Shown here in pieces: positions 15,915 through 24,719 of a stretch of 40,405 bases of DNA; the first letter of the stretch is position 1, and each line of letters opens with the position of its first letter. The position numbers and the translations under genes are program-made. The DNA lies in assembly GCA_002722095.1 (NCBI GenBank), contig PBKG01000013.1:117804-158208 (forward strand). Direction: 5' to 3'. Below the pieces are notes generated by a model. That model had not been told where the DNA came from, did not search any database, and was given only the letters and a program-made list of their open reading frames with translations. This DNA comes from Rhodospirillaceae bacterium (GTDB taxonomy: Bacteria; Pseudomonadota; Alphaproteobacteria; UBA8366).

Positions 15915-16730
15915 ATGCTGAAACGCATTCTCATCGGTATCGCCGGCACGCCGGCAATGACCATTATGGCCAAGAATGCCATCGATTTGGCGCAGCGCAA
16001 TGACGCCGCCATTCATGTCGTTTCGGTAGTCGATCTCGAGCCGCCGGCACGCACTGTCTCCCTGGGTGGTGCCAAGCCGGGCGGCAGCTCGAACAAAATT
16101 CGCCAGAACGCGCAAAAAGGCATCGAAGAAATCGAAGCCATGTGTAGCGACAACAATGTTCCATTCAAATATATCGATAGCGACGCGGATCCCGTCGATT
16201 CAGTGGTAGACGCCTGGCGCTATGCCGATTTGGTCATGCTCGGATTACAAAGCTGGTTCAAGCGCGAAGTGATCGAAAAACCGGACGACGTCCTTTTGAA
16301 GCTGTTGATGAAAGGCGTACGCCCCATCATCGCCTTCCCCGAAGAGGTAATCGAGGTCAAAAAAGTGCTGATCGCCTATAGCGGCAGCCCGGAATCCGCC
16401 TTCGCAATGAAACGCTTCGTGCACCTCAACATGTGGGAAAACATGGAAATCAACCTCGCCACCTTCGGCAAATCTTCGATTTTGGCCGAACAGCTGCTTG
16501 GCGAAGCGGAGGCCTATTGCCGCGATCACGGGTTCGACCCGAAGGTCGAGGCCGTCGATGGCGACATGACCGACCCCGGCAACACAGTCGAAGCTCATGC
16601 GGAAAAGGTCGGCGCCGATATCATCGTGCTCGGCAGCGGCTATAACAGCGCGCTTTTCAAATCGAGCTTCAGTTCGACCACTATCCAACTGATCAAGAAC
16701 TCGCCTCGCGCACTATTCATGTCGCACTAA
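15915..16730 (+). CDS. Universal stress protein, tandem-domain
   Basis: A 271-residue cytoplasmic protein made of two UspA-like halves. The first begins MLKRILIGIAGTPAM and the second VKKVLIAYSGSPESAFAM near residue 155. The C-terminal half ends in GADIIVLGSGYNSALFKSSFSSTTIQLIKNSP, the position of the nucleotide-binding G-2x-G-9x-G(S/T) motif, but with GSGYNSALF it departs from the consensus, so ATP binding is uncertain. Proteins of this family accumulate under stress or growth arrest. The start is ATG 15915. It stands alone, about 96 bases before the DUF547 operon. Confidence 0.85.
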   Translation: MLKRILIGIAGTPAMTIMAKNAIDLAQRNDAAIHVVSVVDLEPPARTVSLGGAKPGGSSNKIRQNAQKGIEEIEAMCSDNNVPFKYIDSDADPVDSVVDAWRYADLVMLGLQSWFKREVIEKPDDVLLKLLMKGVRPIIAFPEEVIEVKKVLIAYSGSPESAFAMKRFVHLNMWENMEINLATFGKSSILAEQLLGEAEAYCRDHGFDPKVEAVDGDMTDPGNTVEAHAEKVGADIIVLGSGYNSALFKSSFSSTTIQLIKNSPRALFMSH

Positions 16731-16826
16731 ACGGCGCCCGCGCTTTAGGCTCTACTCACCGTCACTCACAGATTCGTTAAGGCGATTGAATTCTCATTTC
16801 GCGGCGACGGCACTACTACTCTACGC

Positions 16827-17696
16827 ATGAAATTTACATTCCCCCGCCGAGCGCTGATGTCCTGCGCTCGCATCACAGCAGCGATCACGATGTTCATCAT
16901 GTTGGCCGGCTTTGGCAGCGGTGAACGTCTGTTCGCACCGTCCGCCGACCTTTGGGAACGCTGGCAAGAAAACGATCCCAACGGATCGATCAACATCGAA
17001 CATGATGCCTGGAAGCAATTTCTTGCCAAGTATCTGCGCGTCCAGAAAGACGGTGCAAACCGCCTTCGTTATCGCGATGTATCGCGAAAGGACCGAGAAT
17101 CGCTGGTAAATTACATCGGCCATTTGAGTGCTCAGCCGATCAGCCGCACCAACCGCGCGCAACAAATGGCGTTTTGGATCAATCTCTATAACGCTCTTAC
17201 GGTGAAGGTCACGCTCGACCACTATCCAGTCAAATCGATCCGCGATATCGATATTTCACCGGGCCTGTTTGCCGATGGCCCTTGGGGCAAGCAACTGATT
17301 AAGGTCGAAGGCGTTGCGCTCAGCCTGAATGATATCGAACATCGAATTCTGCGTCCGATCTGGAAAGACCCCAGGATACACTATGCGGTCAACTGCGCTT
17401 CCATCGGATGTCCCGACCTGCAGCCACGTCCTTTCAGCGCATCTAGCCTGGATACAGACCTGAACGCGGCAGCGCGGGCCTATATCAACGACAAACGCGG
17501 CGTGACTATCAAGGATGGGGCGGTATCGGTCTCGAAGATTTATGATTGGTTTATTGAAGATTTCGGCGACAGCGCCGACGCGGTTCTCGCGCATATCATC
17601 AGATATGCCCGCCCGTCCCTCAAAACGCGGCTCGAAAAAATCGCGACCATTTCGGACGCACACTATGACTGGTCATTAAACGATGCCGCACCATAG
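16827..17696 (+). CDS. DUF547 domain-containing exported protein
   Basis: A 289-residue protein with an N-terminal hydrophobic signal (ITAAITMFIMLAGFGSG). It has the DUF547 signatures: RAQQMAFWINLYNALTV, then DISPGLFADGPWG, DIEHRILRP and HYAVNCASIGCPDLQP. The function of DUF547 is not known. The conserved Cys pair (NCASIGC) and Trp/Asn residues suggest an enzyme-like pocket, possibly papain-like, but this is not established. It is the first gene of a tight four-gene operon; its end overlaps DUF3047 by 14 bases. The ATG at 16827 lacks a strong ribosome site; ATG 16857 is an alternative. Confidence 0.85.
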   Translation: MKFTFPRRALMSCARITAAITMFIMLAGFGSGERLFAPSADLWERWQENDPNGSINIEHDAWKQFLAKYLRVQKDGANRLRYRDVSRKDRESLVNYIGHLSAQPISRTNRAQQMAFWINLYNALTVKVTLDHYPVKSIRDIDISPGLFADGPWGKQLIKVEGVALSLNDIEHRILRPIWKDPRIHYAVNCASIGCPDLQPRPFSASSLDTDLNAAARAYINDKRGVTIKDGAVSVSKIYDWFIEDFGDSADAVLAHIIRYARPSLKTRLEKIATISDAHYDWSLNDAAP

Positions 17697-18384
17697 AAAG
17701 AAGCTTGCAGTCCTGCTTGCTTTCCTTTTCGCGACAACAATCGCCGCATTTCCGGTACAGGCGATCGAGCTGTTGCTTCAAAACGGCAACTGGGAAACGC
17801 TCGAGGTACCGGGCAAGCGAGCCAGTGTCTTTCGCTTCTTGGGTCCGCAACGGTTAGAGGTCGAAGCAGACCGCTCCGTTGCCTTTCTCGTGCGCGAAAT
17901 TCGACCGACCATTCAAACCGCAACCGCAAAGGCATCCTGGCGTTGGCGGGTCGATCGAGATTTTCTCCCGAAGGATCTATTCCGTACCGGCGAGGACGAC
18001 CGCCCTATCGCCATCCATCTTTGGTTCGATGTGCCGGGCGCCGAAACCGACTTCTTTCCGTTTCTCGCGACCTTGTTCGGTTATCCCCGAATTTCGCATG
18101 TGTTGACCTATGTGTGGGGTGGCTTGCGCCAACCTGAAACGCTGAAGACCAATCCCTATCATCCGAACGGGAAGATTCTGATTTTGCGGCATCACGGCAC
18201 GGCACTCAGGACGTGGCACACCGAAATGCGCAACTTGCGAGCTGACATAAAGCGTGCCTTCGGCAAGGCGGTCGGTATCGCCGATTTGCGATATATCGCT
18301 ATTTCTGCGGATACGGACGACACCGCCCAACACAGCCGCGCGCAGGTCTCGGGCCTCAAGCTGGACAATGTCGCCCATGAATGA
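17683..18384 (+). CDS. DUF3047 domain-containing exported protein
   Basis: A 233-residue protein with a cleavable signal peptide (LAVLLAFLFATTIAAFPVQA). The remainder fits DUF3047, with the typical ASWRWRVDRD segment, a charged GEDDRPIAIHLWFDVPG stretch and a late YVWGG. The domain has no defined activity; its beta-rich, periplasmic character suggests ligand binding. It overlaps both neighbours (DUF547 by 14 bases, ferritin-like gene by 8), so all should be translated in concert. I see no cofactor motif. Confidence 0.82.
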   Translation: MPHHRKKLAVLLAFLFATTIAAFPVQAIELLLQNGNWETLEVPGKRASVFRFLGPQRLEVEADRSVAFLVREIRPTIQTATAKASWRWRVDRDFLPKDLFRTGEDDRPIAIHLWFDVPGAETDFFPFLATLFGYPRISHVLTYVWGGLRQPETLKTNPYHPNGKILILRHHGTALRTWHTEMRNLRADIKRAFGKAVGIADLRYIAISADTDDTAQHSRAQVSGLKLDNVAHE

Positions 18385-19180
18385 ACACACCGACGGTGAC
18401 CCGGCTGGCCTTGAATCATCGCTGACTGCATTGGCCAAGAAGTCACGCGACGCGCAAAACATACCTGACGATATTGATTGGTCGCTCTCCCCCAAAAAAC
18501 CCTTTTGGCTTCCGAAAAACGCACTTGCGTGGGGCATCAACGAGCTATTTCACGGTGAAACCATCGCCGGCAAAGTGTGCGAACGCTTGGTGGGCATGAT
18601 TGACCATCCTTGTGCCCGAGAGATTTTACGCTGCCAAATCGCGGACGAAACCCGTCATGCGGAGCACTATCGTCGGTATATCGAATTGATCGGAAAATCC
18701 GTATCCGAGGCATCGGAGTTCGAAGAAGTTTACGGCCGAATCCTGAAATGGAACGGACGCCCCGAAGCCATAATGCTCGCCATTCACGTGATGCTCGAAA
18801 GCGAAAACATGCGTATCCAGAAAGCGGTCGAAAACTGGCTCCCCTGCCCGCTGTTTGCATCAATCAGCCAAACCGTCGCCCAAGACGAAGCCCGCCACAT
18901 CGCTTTCGGCCAGATATACCTTCGAACGGCGGTACCCGAAATGAATGCGACGGAACGCTTTCGGATATTCGAATGGTTGGCGAGCTTGTGGAATGGAATC
19001 ACCGGCCCGGTTACCAATAAAATGCGCCCCCCGGGCATGTACGAAAAGGAGGGCGGCAAGGCCGGCTGGCTCCGCGAAGCATGGAGAGAACGATGCGATC
19101 AGCTGGAAAAGATCGGTCTTTTCGATGCCACAGAACGCCCCAATTTTTTGTCTCAAATCGAGCAAGGCGGTAAAGCGTGA
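18377..19180 (+). CDS. Ferritin-like di-iron carboxylate protein
   Basis: A 267-residue, mainly helical protein with the ligand pattern of a ferritin-like di-iron site: Glu61 (HGETIAG), Glu91-x-x-His94 (DETRHAEHY), a Glu at 141 or 143 (MLESENM) and Glu171-x-x-His174 (DEARHIAF). This supports an oxidase or oxygenase acting with O2. The substrate is unknown. No signal peptide is seen, so it is likely cytoplasmic. The start is ATG 18377, overlapping the DUF3047 stop in ATGAATGA; a nearby ATG at 18368 is possible. Its last codon overlaps the glycosyltransferase start (GTGA). An AurF-like or DUF455-type relationship is possible but was not verified. Confidence 0.78.
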   Translation: MNEHTDGDPAGLESSLTALAKKSRDAQNIPDDIDWSLSPKKPFWLPKNALAWGINELFHGETIAGKVCERLVGMIDHPCAREILRCQIADETRHAEHYRRYIELIGKSVSEASEFEEVYGRILKWNGRPEAIMLAIHVMLESENMRIQKAVENWLPCPLFASISQTVAQDEARHIAFGQIYLRTAVPEMNATERFRIFEWLASLWNGITGPVTNKMRPPGMYEKEGGKAGWLREAWRERCDQLEKIGLFDATERPNFLSQIEQGGKA

Positions 19181-19944
19181 GGCTTTCAGTAATCATACCC
19201 ACGCTGAACGAGCAGCAAGCTATCGAGGGTTTGTGCGATTTTGGGGAATTTGCGGCGCGCGATATCGAAGTAATTGTCAGCGATGGCGGCAGCGAGGACG
19301 CTACCGTCGCCAAAGCGCAAGCGCGGGGTTTTAAGATAGTGACCGGTCCTGCGGGCCGCGGTCAGCAACTACGCGCCGGCGCCAGTGTTGCAAGCGGCGA
19401 TACGCTTCTGTTCCTGCACGCCGACACTCGACTTCAACCTGGCTCCATAAGCGCCATCGACAGCGCCCTCACCTCCCCCGAAATCGTCGGCGGTAATTTT
19501 CGCCTGCTTTTCGATGGAGGCAGCGAATTTGCGCATTGGCTTAACGGCTTCTACGCCAAGCTGCGGGCGAACGGATTTTACTATGGTGATTCTGCAGTAT
19601 TCGTCCGGCGTAGAGTTTATGACCGGCTCGGTGGCATTAAAAATATCGAGTTGATGGAAGACTTCGATTTCAATCGCCGCCTGGAAAATTTCGGCAAAAC
19701 CATATGCATCGACGCCCCACCTGCCGTCACATCTTCGCGCAGATTCGAAGGTCGCAAACGGTGGCGCATCGTCACCCAGTGGATTGTGATCCATTTACTA
19801 TTTTTTGCGCGCGTCTCGCCTGCGATATTGGCCTGGCTCTACCGGTCCCGCCGCCATAGCCCGATGATGTCAAATTCGGAACAATCTATCTCTGTGAGGT
19901 CACCCGAAAACGGTTTGGAAACGGCCCGGCCTTCGGGTAGCTGA
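19177..19944 (+). CDS. TIGR04283-type family 2 glycosyltransferase
   Basis: A 255-residue GT-A fold glycosyltransferase. It starts MRLSVIIPTLNEQQAI, has the nucleotide-binding SDGGSED, the metal-binding region LFLHADTRL, and the acceptor-side LMEDFDFNRRL, all typical of the family that NCBI names 'TIGR04283 arsenosugar biosynthesis glycosyltransferase'. That name rests on gene context elsewhere; no ArsM or radical-SAM arsenosugar gene is seen here. A C-terminal hydrophobic stretch (WIVIHLLFFARVSPAILAWLY) may anchor it to the membrane. It begins with GTG at 19177 overlapping the previous stop by four bases and is the last gene of the operon, before a terminator. Confidence 0.85.
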   Translation: MRLSVIIPTLNEQQAIEGLCDFGEFAARDIEVIVSDGGSEDATVAKAQARGFKIVTGPAGRGQQLRAGASVASGDTLLFLHADTRLQPGSISAIDSALTSPEIVGGNFRLLFDGGSEFAHWLNGFYAKLRANGFYYGDSAVFVRRRVYDRLGGIKNIELMEDFDFNRRLENFGKTICIDAPPAVTSSRRFEGRKRWRIVTQWIVIHLLFFARVSPAILAWLYRSRRHSPMMSNSEQSISVRSPENGLETARPSGS

Positions 19945-19965
19945 TCGGAGGTGCCGGCGTTAGAA

Positions 19966-19991
19966 AAAAGGCGGTCCGAAGACCGCCTTTT
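19966..19991. terminator. Bidirectional intrinsic terminator
   Basis: The stem GGCGGTC/GACCGCC (19970-19976 with 19981-19987) has a CGAA tetraloop and is extended by four A's on the left and four T's on the right. It therefore looks like an intrinsic terminator in both directions. It lies between the convergent glycosyltransferase gene (stop 19944) and the crotonase-family gene (stop 19998). Confidence 0.9.
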
Positions 19992-19997
19992 ACCGTT

Positions 19998-20822
19998 CTA
20001 GCGTCCCTGCCATTCCGGCGGGCGCTTTTCCTTGAATGCCTTTAGGCCTTCGATCGAATCTTCGGAATCCATCGTGCGTTCCGAAATATCGCGACCGATG
20101 GGGAAGGCATCATCGATGGTCATACCCCGGCGACGAACCGAAACTTCCTTGATGGCCTGGAGTGACAAGGGAGCGTTTTTCAGCATCTTGTCCGCCCAAC
20201 GCTCTACCGCCTCCATGAGTTCTTCATGGGGCACCACCTCGGTGCAGAGATCGACACGCAAGGCTTCCTCGGGCGTAATCTTGTCGGCGGTCAGAAGATA
20301 ACGCAGCGCGAAGCCCGGCGGCGTCGCTTCGGTCAAAAGAAGCGGACCCGACATCGACGAGATGCCGCGCATCACCTGCGGCCACCAGAAATAACCCTTC
20401 TCGGAAATGATGCGAATATCCGATAACAGTGCCAGACCAGCGCCCTGCGCTATGCAGCCGCCATTGATCGCGGCGATGATCGGCTTGAAGCAGCGGCGCA
20501 TGGTGAGATAGAGCTCGTTCGATAGGCGCGAACGCTCTTTGTCACCGTCGGAGCGCGCCATGTTGAGCTTTTCCTTCAGGTCCGCACCGGCACAGAAAAT
20601 CGGGTCCTCGCCGCACAAAACCGCGAGCCAAATCTGATCGTTGTTCTGGACCTCATCGAAACACGCCATCAACTCGTTACGCATTGCGATGTTCAAAGCG
20701 TTACGCGCGTCGGGCCGCGACATGGTGATATAGGCGGTGTGCTCGCGCAGTTCCCATTTTACCGCGTCAAAACTCGACGGATCGAAACCTTCGCTCGGTT
20801 GAACGGCGACTTCAGCTGGCAT
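19998..20822 (-). CDS. Crotonase (enoyl-CoA hydratase/isomerase) superfamily protein
   Basis: A 274-residue crotonase-fold protein. It has the oxyanion-hole segments FCAGADLKEK and INGGCIAQGAGLALLSDIRI. The two catalytic glutamates of true hydratases (Glu144 and Glu164 of rat crotonase) line up by eye with Gly129 and Gln149, so a simple 2-enoyl-CoA hydratase is unlikely. Other crotonase chemistries (isomerase, decarboxylase, hydrolase) remain possible. The ATG at 20822 has GGGAGG nearby. It is divergent from the CaiB/BaiF gene and probably part of the same CoA-ester block. Confidence 0.87.
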   Translation of the reverse strand: MPAEVAVQPSEGFDPSSFDAVKWELREHTAYITMSRPDARNALNIAMRNELMACFDEVQNNDQIWLAVLCGEDPIFCAGADLKEKLNMARSDGDKERSRLSNELYLTMRRCFKPIIAAINGGCIAQGAGLALLSDIRIISEKGYFWWPQVMRGISSMSGPLLLTEATPPGFALRYLLTADKITPEEALRVDLCTEVVPHEELMEAVERWADKMLKNAPLSLQAIKEVSVRRRGMTIDDAFPIGRDISERTMDSEDSIEGLKAFKEKRPPEWQGR

Positions 20823-20967
20823 GATGTCCTCCCTTTGAATTGTTCGGTTCTGCGAAGATTAGCAGAGGGCCAGCTTGTTGGAAACGGAGGTGGTCGGACG
20901 ACCCCATGCGCCCCCGTGACAAACAACGCCGCATCGCTAAAATTCCGCCAAAAACCGGGAGGAAAAA

Positions 20968-22215
20968 ATGGAATTCGAGCAGGAACGAAGCGGGCCGCTC
21001 GCAGGCTATCGCGTGATCGAAATGGCCTCGACCGCCGCCGGGCCGGTTACCGGCCGTTTAATGGCGGATGCAGGCGCGGAAGTAATCAAAATCGAGCCCT
21101 TTACCGGCGATCCAATTCGGACCGCCGGCAAGGCATCGAAAGGAAAAGGTCTCTATTCAGCAAGCCTGCTGCGTAATAAGGACTCCATCGCGGTAAACCT
21201 TAAGTCCAAAGACGGCCAGGAAATCGTCAAAACTCTGGTCAAGGACGCTCAGGTCATCATCCAAAACTTTTTGCCCGGCAAGCTCGACGATTGGGGTATC
21301 GGCTACGAGGAATTGAGCAAGATCAATCCGGCCCTGGTGATGATCTCGATCAGCGGATACGGGCAATCGGGACCCTATAAAGATAAACGGGGCTACGGCG
21401 TAATTTGCGAAGCCTTCAGCGGCCTCAGAAACATCATCGGGTATCCGGATCGCCCGCCGGCGCGGGTTTCGATGGCCATGACCGACTACATCACCGGTTT
21501 GTACTGCGCCATGGGCGGCATGATGGCCGTCCTCAACGCCAAGAATACGGGCAAGGGGCAAGTCGTCGACACTGCCCTGTATGAATGCGCTTTCAGCCTG
21601 CTTGAAACCCATGTCCCGAGTTACGATCAGCACGGGTTTGTCGTCAACCGCGTCGGCGCCGCATTGCCCGACAGCGTCGTCAATAATCTCTACGAATGCA
21701 AAGACGGTGTCTTTCTACACGTACAGGGCTCCCAAGATCCGGGTTTTGCCCGTCTGATGACAGCCATTGGGCGTGCGGATATGGCCGAAGACGACCGGTA
21801 TAAAACCCGCCGCGCCCGGGTCACCAACCAGGAGTATGTCGAAGAAACTTTGGAGAACTGGTTCGCCGAACATGATGCCGACGAAGTCGAAAAAATATTT
21901 ACCGAAAGCAGTGTCACTTTCGGTCGCATCAACACCATGGATAAGGTTTTCGAAGACCCGCACTTCCAGGCCCGCGAGATGCTGCCGAAAATACCTGACG
22001 ACGTGATGGGCGAGGTCACGCTCGCCGGCTTGGTGCCGAAATTTCTAGGCACACCCGGCCGAATTCGCCATACCGCAAAACCAGTCGGCTACGATACCGA
22101 ACGCGTACTGACCGAAATTTGCGGCTATAGCGCAGACGAGCTATCTCGCCTTGAACAGGAAGGTGTGGTTAAGTGCGCCCGCGCCGAAGACAGCGAAGCT
22201 TCGGCAACCGAATAA
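20968..22215 (+). CDS. CaiB/BaiF family CoA transferase
   Basis: A 415-residue class III CoA transferase that moves CoA between carboxylic acids. The N-terminal GYRVIEMASTAAGPVTGRLMADAGAEVIKIE is the family signature, and the catalytic Asp173 is seen in MAMTDYITGLY. GYGQSGPY is also typical. The ATG at 20968 is preceded by GGGAGG. A SDR and a MaoC-type gene follow on the same strand with short gaps (36 and 12 bases), so CoA activation is probably the entry step to the next reactions. Confidence 0.93.
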   Translation: MEFEQERSGPLAGYRVIEMASTAAGPVTGRLMADAGAEVIKIEPFTGDPIRTAGKASKGKGLYSASLLRNKDSIAVNLKSKDGQEIVKTLVKDAQVIIQNFLPGKLDDWGIGYEELSKINPALVMISISGYGQSGPYKDKRGYGVICEAFSGLRNIIGYPDRPPARVSMAMTDYITGLYCAMGGMMAVLNAKNTGKGQVVDTALYECAFSLLETHVPSYDQHGFVVNRVGAALPDSVVNNLYECKDGVFLHVQGSQDPGFARLMTAIGRADMAEDDRYKTRRARVTNQEYVEETLENWFAEHDADEVEKIFTESSVTFGRINTMDKVFEDPHFQAREMLPKIPDDVMGEVTLAGLVPKFLGTPGRIRHTAKPVGYDTERVLTEICGYSADELSRLEQEGVVKCARAEDSEASATE

Positions 22216-22251
22216 CTTCTAATTTGAGTGATTTTCAGGAGGAACATCGAC

Positions 22252-23181
22252 ATGGAAGGGATCGATCCCAACCGCATGGCGGAAGGTAAAGTTTGCGTCG
22301 TCACGGGCGCCGGACGCGGCATCGGCAAAGCGATTGCGGTGATGCTGGCGGAGCACGGTGCCAAGGTCGTGGTAAACGACATCGGCGCGGAACTCGACGG
22401 GTCCGGCGAAGACGTCAGCGTTGCGGATACCGTGGTCAAGGAGATCAAGGATGCGGGCGGCGAAGCGGTTGCCAATACCGATACGGTAGCGACCTACAAG
22501 GGAGCCGAAGGCATGATCGGCACCGCGCTCGACACCTACGGACAGATCGATGTGGTGGTGAATAATGCGGGCATCCTGCGAGATGTCATTTTCCACAAAA
22601 TGACCGAGGACGATTGGGACAGCGTGATGAACGTGATGTTCAAGGGCACGTTCAACGTAAGCCGGGTGGCGGCGACGCATTTTCGCCAGCAATCTTCGGG
22701 CTCGTTTATTCACATGACGTCCACGTCGGGACTGCTCGGCAATTTCGGGCAAGCCAATTACGGTGCCTGCAAGCTGGGTATCGTCGGTTTCTCGAAATGT
22801 ATCGCACTCGACATGGCGCGCTTCCAAGTGCGCTCGAACTGCATTGCACCGTCGGCCTGGAGCCGCATGACTAGTTCGATCCCGACCAACACGCCGGAAC
22901 AGCAAAAACGCGCCAAACAGCGCCAGCAAGTGACCCCGGCCAAGAATGCCCCGGTGGCGGTTTTCCTTGCCTCCGACATGAGCCGGGACGTCACCGGACA
23001 GGTTTTCTCGACGCGTCACAATGAAATCCATCTTTTCGGGCAACCTCGCCCGCTGCGCACCATGCAGACATCCGACGGTTGGACTCCGGCGACGGTTGCC
23101 GAGCGGGTAATCCCCGCCTTGCGTCACAGCTTCCTGCCGCTAGACCGCACCGCCGATGTCTTCCCGTGGGATCCGGTGTAG
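22252..23181 (+). CDS. SDR, (3R)-hydroxyacyl-CoA dehydrogenase-like
   Basis: A 309-residue short-chain dehydrogenase. The cofactor motif is TGAGRGIGKA, followed by NNAG and the catalytic Ser147/149 region, Tyr160 and Lys164 (ANYGACK). The sequence VNDIGAELDGSGED and the FGQANYGACKLG stretch resemble the dehydrogenase domain of peroxisomal multifunctional enzyme type 2, which acts on (3R)-hydroxyacyl-CoA. The start is ATG 22252, with AGGAGG just upstream, in place of the longer frame beginning at 22228. A MaoC-type hydratase follows 12 bases later, the usual partner of such a dehydrogenase. The C-terminal part after residue 240 is unusually long and of unknown role. Confidence 0.9.
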   Translation: MEGIDPNRMAEGKVCVVTGAGRGIGKAIAVMLAEHGAKVVVNDIGAELDGSGEDVSVADTVVKEIKDAGGEAVANTDTVATYKGAEGMIGTALDTYGQIDVVVNNAGILRDVIFHKMTEDDWDSVMNVMFKGTFNVSRVAATHFRQQSSGSFIHMTSTSGLLGNFGQANYGACKLGIVGFSKCIALDMARFQVRSNCIAPSAWSRMTSSIPTNTPEQQKRAKQRQQVTPAKNAPVAVFLASDMSRDVTGQVFSTRHNEIHLFGQPRPLRTMQTSDGWTPATVAERVIPALRHSFLPLDRTADVFPWDPV

Positions 23182-23193
23182 GGAACGAAGAAA

Positions 23194-24057
23194 ATGGCGA
23201 TCGATTACGACAAGCTCATAAATTGGCAGTTCGAACAGACCCGCCAGGAGATCACGCCGAAAGACCTAATGCTTTACGCACTCGGTGTGGGTATCGGCGA
23301 AAATCCGGTCGACGAAAACGAACTGCGCTTCGTCTACGAAAAAGACCTGGTGGCATTGCCGAGCATGGCTTCCGTGCTCGGTTATCCGGGCAATTGGCTG
23401 CGCAATCCGGATTCCGGCGTCAATTATCTGAAGTTGGTCAACGCGGGCAACGCGTTTACGATCCACAATCCAATCCCGGTCGAGGGCACGCTTGTCGGTC
23501 AGGCCAAGGTGGAATCTATCATCGATAAAGGCGAAGGCCGTGGCGCGCTGATCTCCAGCACACGCGACGTGGTGCATGAAGAAACCGATACGTTGATCTG
23601 CACCATCCGCGCGTCGACTTACTGCCGCGCCGATGGCGGATTCGGAGGCCCGTCGGGGCCAGTGCCGGAACCGCAACCGATCCCCGACACGGAGCCTGCC
23701 CTTACCTGCGATCTGCCGACTCTGCCCCAATCCGCCCTGATCTATCGTTTGAGCGGTGACTACAATCCACTCCACTCCGATCCGGAGACGGCAAAAAAGG
23801 CTGGATTCGATAGGCCGATCGCACACGGACTGCTGACCTACGGCGTCGTCTGCCACGCACTGGTCAAGAGCTGTTGCGATTACGACCCGCTGAAATTCAA
23901 AGGTATGGAAGGACGCTTTTCAGCGCCGGTATACCCAGGCGAGACGATCCGCACCGAAATGTGGCCAGACGGCGATACCGTCACCTTCCGCGCAACCATT
24001 CCGGCGCGCGACAATGTGATGGTGCTGAATAACGGTAAGGCGACGATCTCGGCGTAA
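23194..24057 (+). CDS. MaoC-like (R)-specific enoyl-CoA hydratase
   Basis: A 287-residue two-hotdog hydratase of the MFE-2/MaoC type. The hydratase-2 motif is clear in the C-terminal half: YRLSGDYNPLHSDP with the catalytic Asp and His, and the following GFDRPIAHGLLTYG. The N-terminal half is a second, degenerate hotdog. It should hydrate trans-2-enoyl-CoA to the (3R)-hydroxy form. It is preceded by GGAACGAAGAAA and the SDR gene and ends five bases from the convergent GST gene. Together with CaiB and the SDR it forms a likely three-gene operon for a CoA-bound acid. Confidence 0.93.
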   Translation: MAIDYDKLINWQFEQTRQEITPKDLMLYALGVGIGENPVDENELRFVYEKDLVALPSMASVLGYPGNWLRNPDSGVNYLKLVNAGNAFTIHNPIPVEGTLVGQAKVESIIDKGEGRGALISSTRDVVHEETDTLICTIRASTYCRADGGFGGPSGPVPEPQPIPDTEPALTCDLPTLPQSALIYRLSGDYNPLHSDPETAKKAGFDRPIAHGLLTYGVVCHALVKSCCDYDPLKFKGMEGRFSAPVYPGETIRTEMWPDGDTVTFRATIPARDNVMVLNNGKATISA

Positions 24058-24062
24058 CGCCC

Positions 24063-24689
24063 TTACGGCGCTACCGACGAAAACGCGTTTGTCGCTTCCA
24101 TTCGTTCGGCGAAAGCTTTCAACGCAGGAAATTTCTCTGCAACGCCGAGTTTCGGACGCGCCATCAGCGCAAAACTATAGGCGATGGTGGCGCTGACATC
24201 CGCTTGACCGATGCGGTCCGTATCGGCGAGCCAGCCTTCTTCCGCCACATCCGCCTTGAGCACCGCATCATTCAAATAGGCGAGTCCGCCCTCGGCTTGG
24301 GCCTCGTTATGCTCGACCCAAGGCTTGTGATACTTCTCCTTCGGATGGAAACGGCCCTCGTAGACCGCCCAAACCGTCTTATCCATCGTGCCCGTGGCAA
24401 TCGCCGCCAACTTCAATGCATGCTTGCGCGCATCCCCTGACGGCGGCAGCAAACGTTTCTCCGCCGGGCTCATATCGTCGAGCGTATCCAGGATGGCATA
24501 GCTTTCGACCAGCACTTCCCCGTCATCGAGCACGAGAGTAGGAATTCTAACCAAGGGATTATGCGGGCTTACGGCTTCGGGGTTTTCGAACGGCGTAATC
24601 GCCTCGTTTTCGTATTCGAAACCCAGCAAATTTAGGCTAACCGCCACCCGGCGGACATAGGGCGAACGGTAGAGACCGATCAGTTTCAT
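24063..24689 (-). CDS. Glutathione S-transferase family protein
   Basis: A 208-residue protein with an N-terminal thioredoxin-fold GSH-binding domain (MKLIGLYRSPYVRRVAVSLNL, with RIPTLVLDDGEVLVESYAIL giving the cis-Pro and the Glu-Ser pair) and an all-helical C-terminal domain. Ser9 or Tyr7 could be the catalytic residue. It may conjugate glutathione or isomerise a product of the adjacent CoA/FAD pathway. AAAAGGAA lies upstream of the ATG at 24689. It sits 30 bases downstream of the flavoprotein gene on the same strand and is probably co-transcribed with it. Confidence 0.9.
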   Translation of the reverse strand: MKLIGLYRSPYVRRVAVSLNLLGFEYENEAITPFENPEAVSPHNPLVRIPTLVLDDGEVLVESYAILDTLDDMSPAEKRLLPPSGDARKHALKLAAIATGTMDKTVWAVYEGRFHPKEKYHKPWVEHNEAQAEGGLAYLNDAVLKADVAEEGWLADTDRIGQADVSATIAYSFALMARPKLGVAEKFPALKAFAERMEATNAFSSVAP

Positions 24690-24719
24690 CGGAATATTCC
24701 TTTTCTGCTCAGCGTTGGT

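Noticed and set aside
19177..19944. Firm assignment to arsenosugar biosynthesis
   Set aside because: The family name comes from context elsewhere; no ArsM, radical SAM or arsenic gene is in this window.
22219..23127. 302-residue open frame on the minus strand
   Set aside because: Antisense to the SDR gene at 22252, which has clear motifs and a strong ribosome site.
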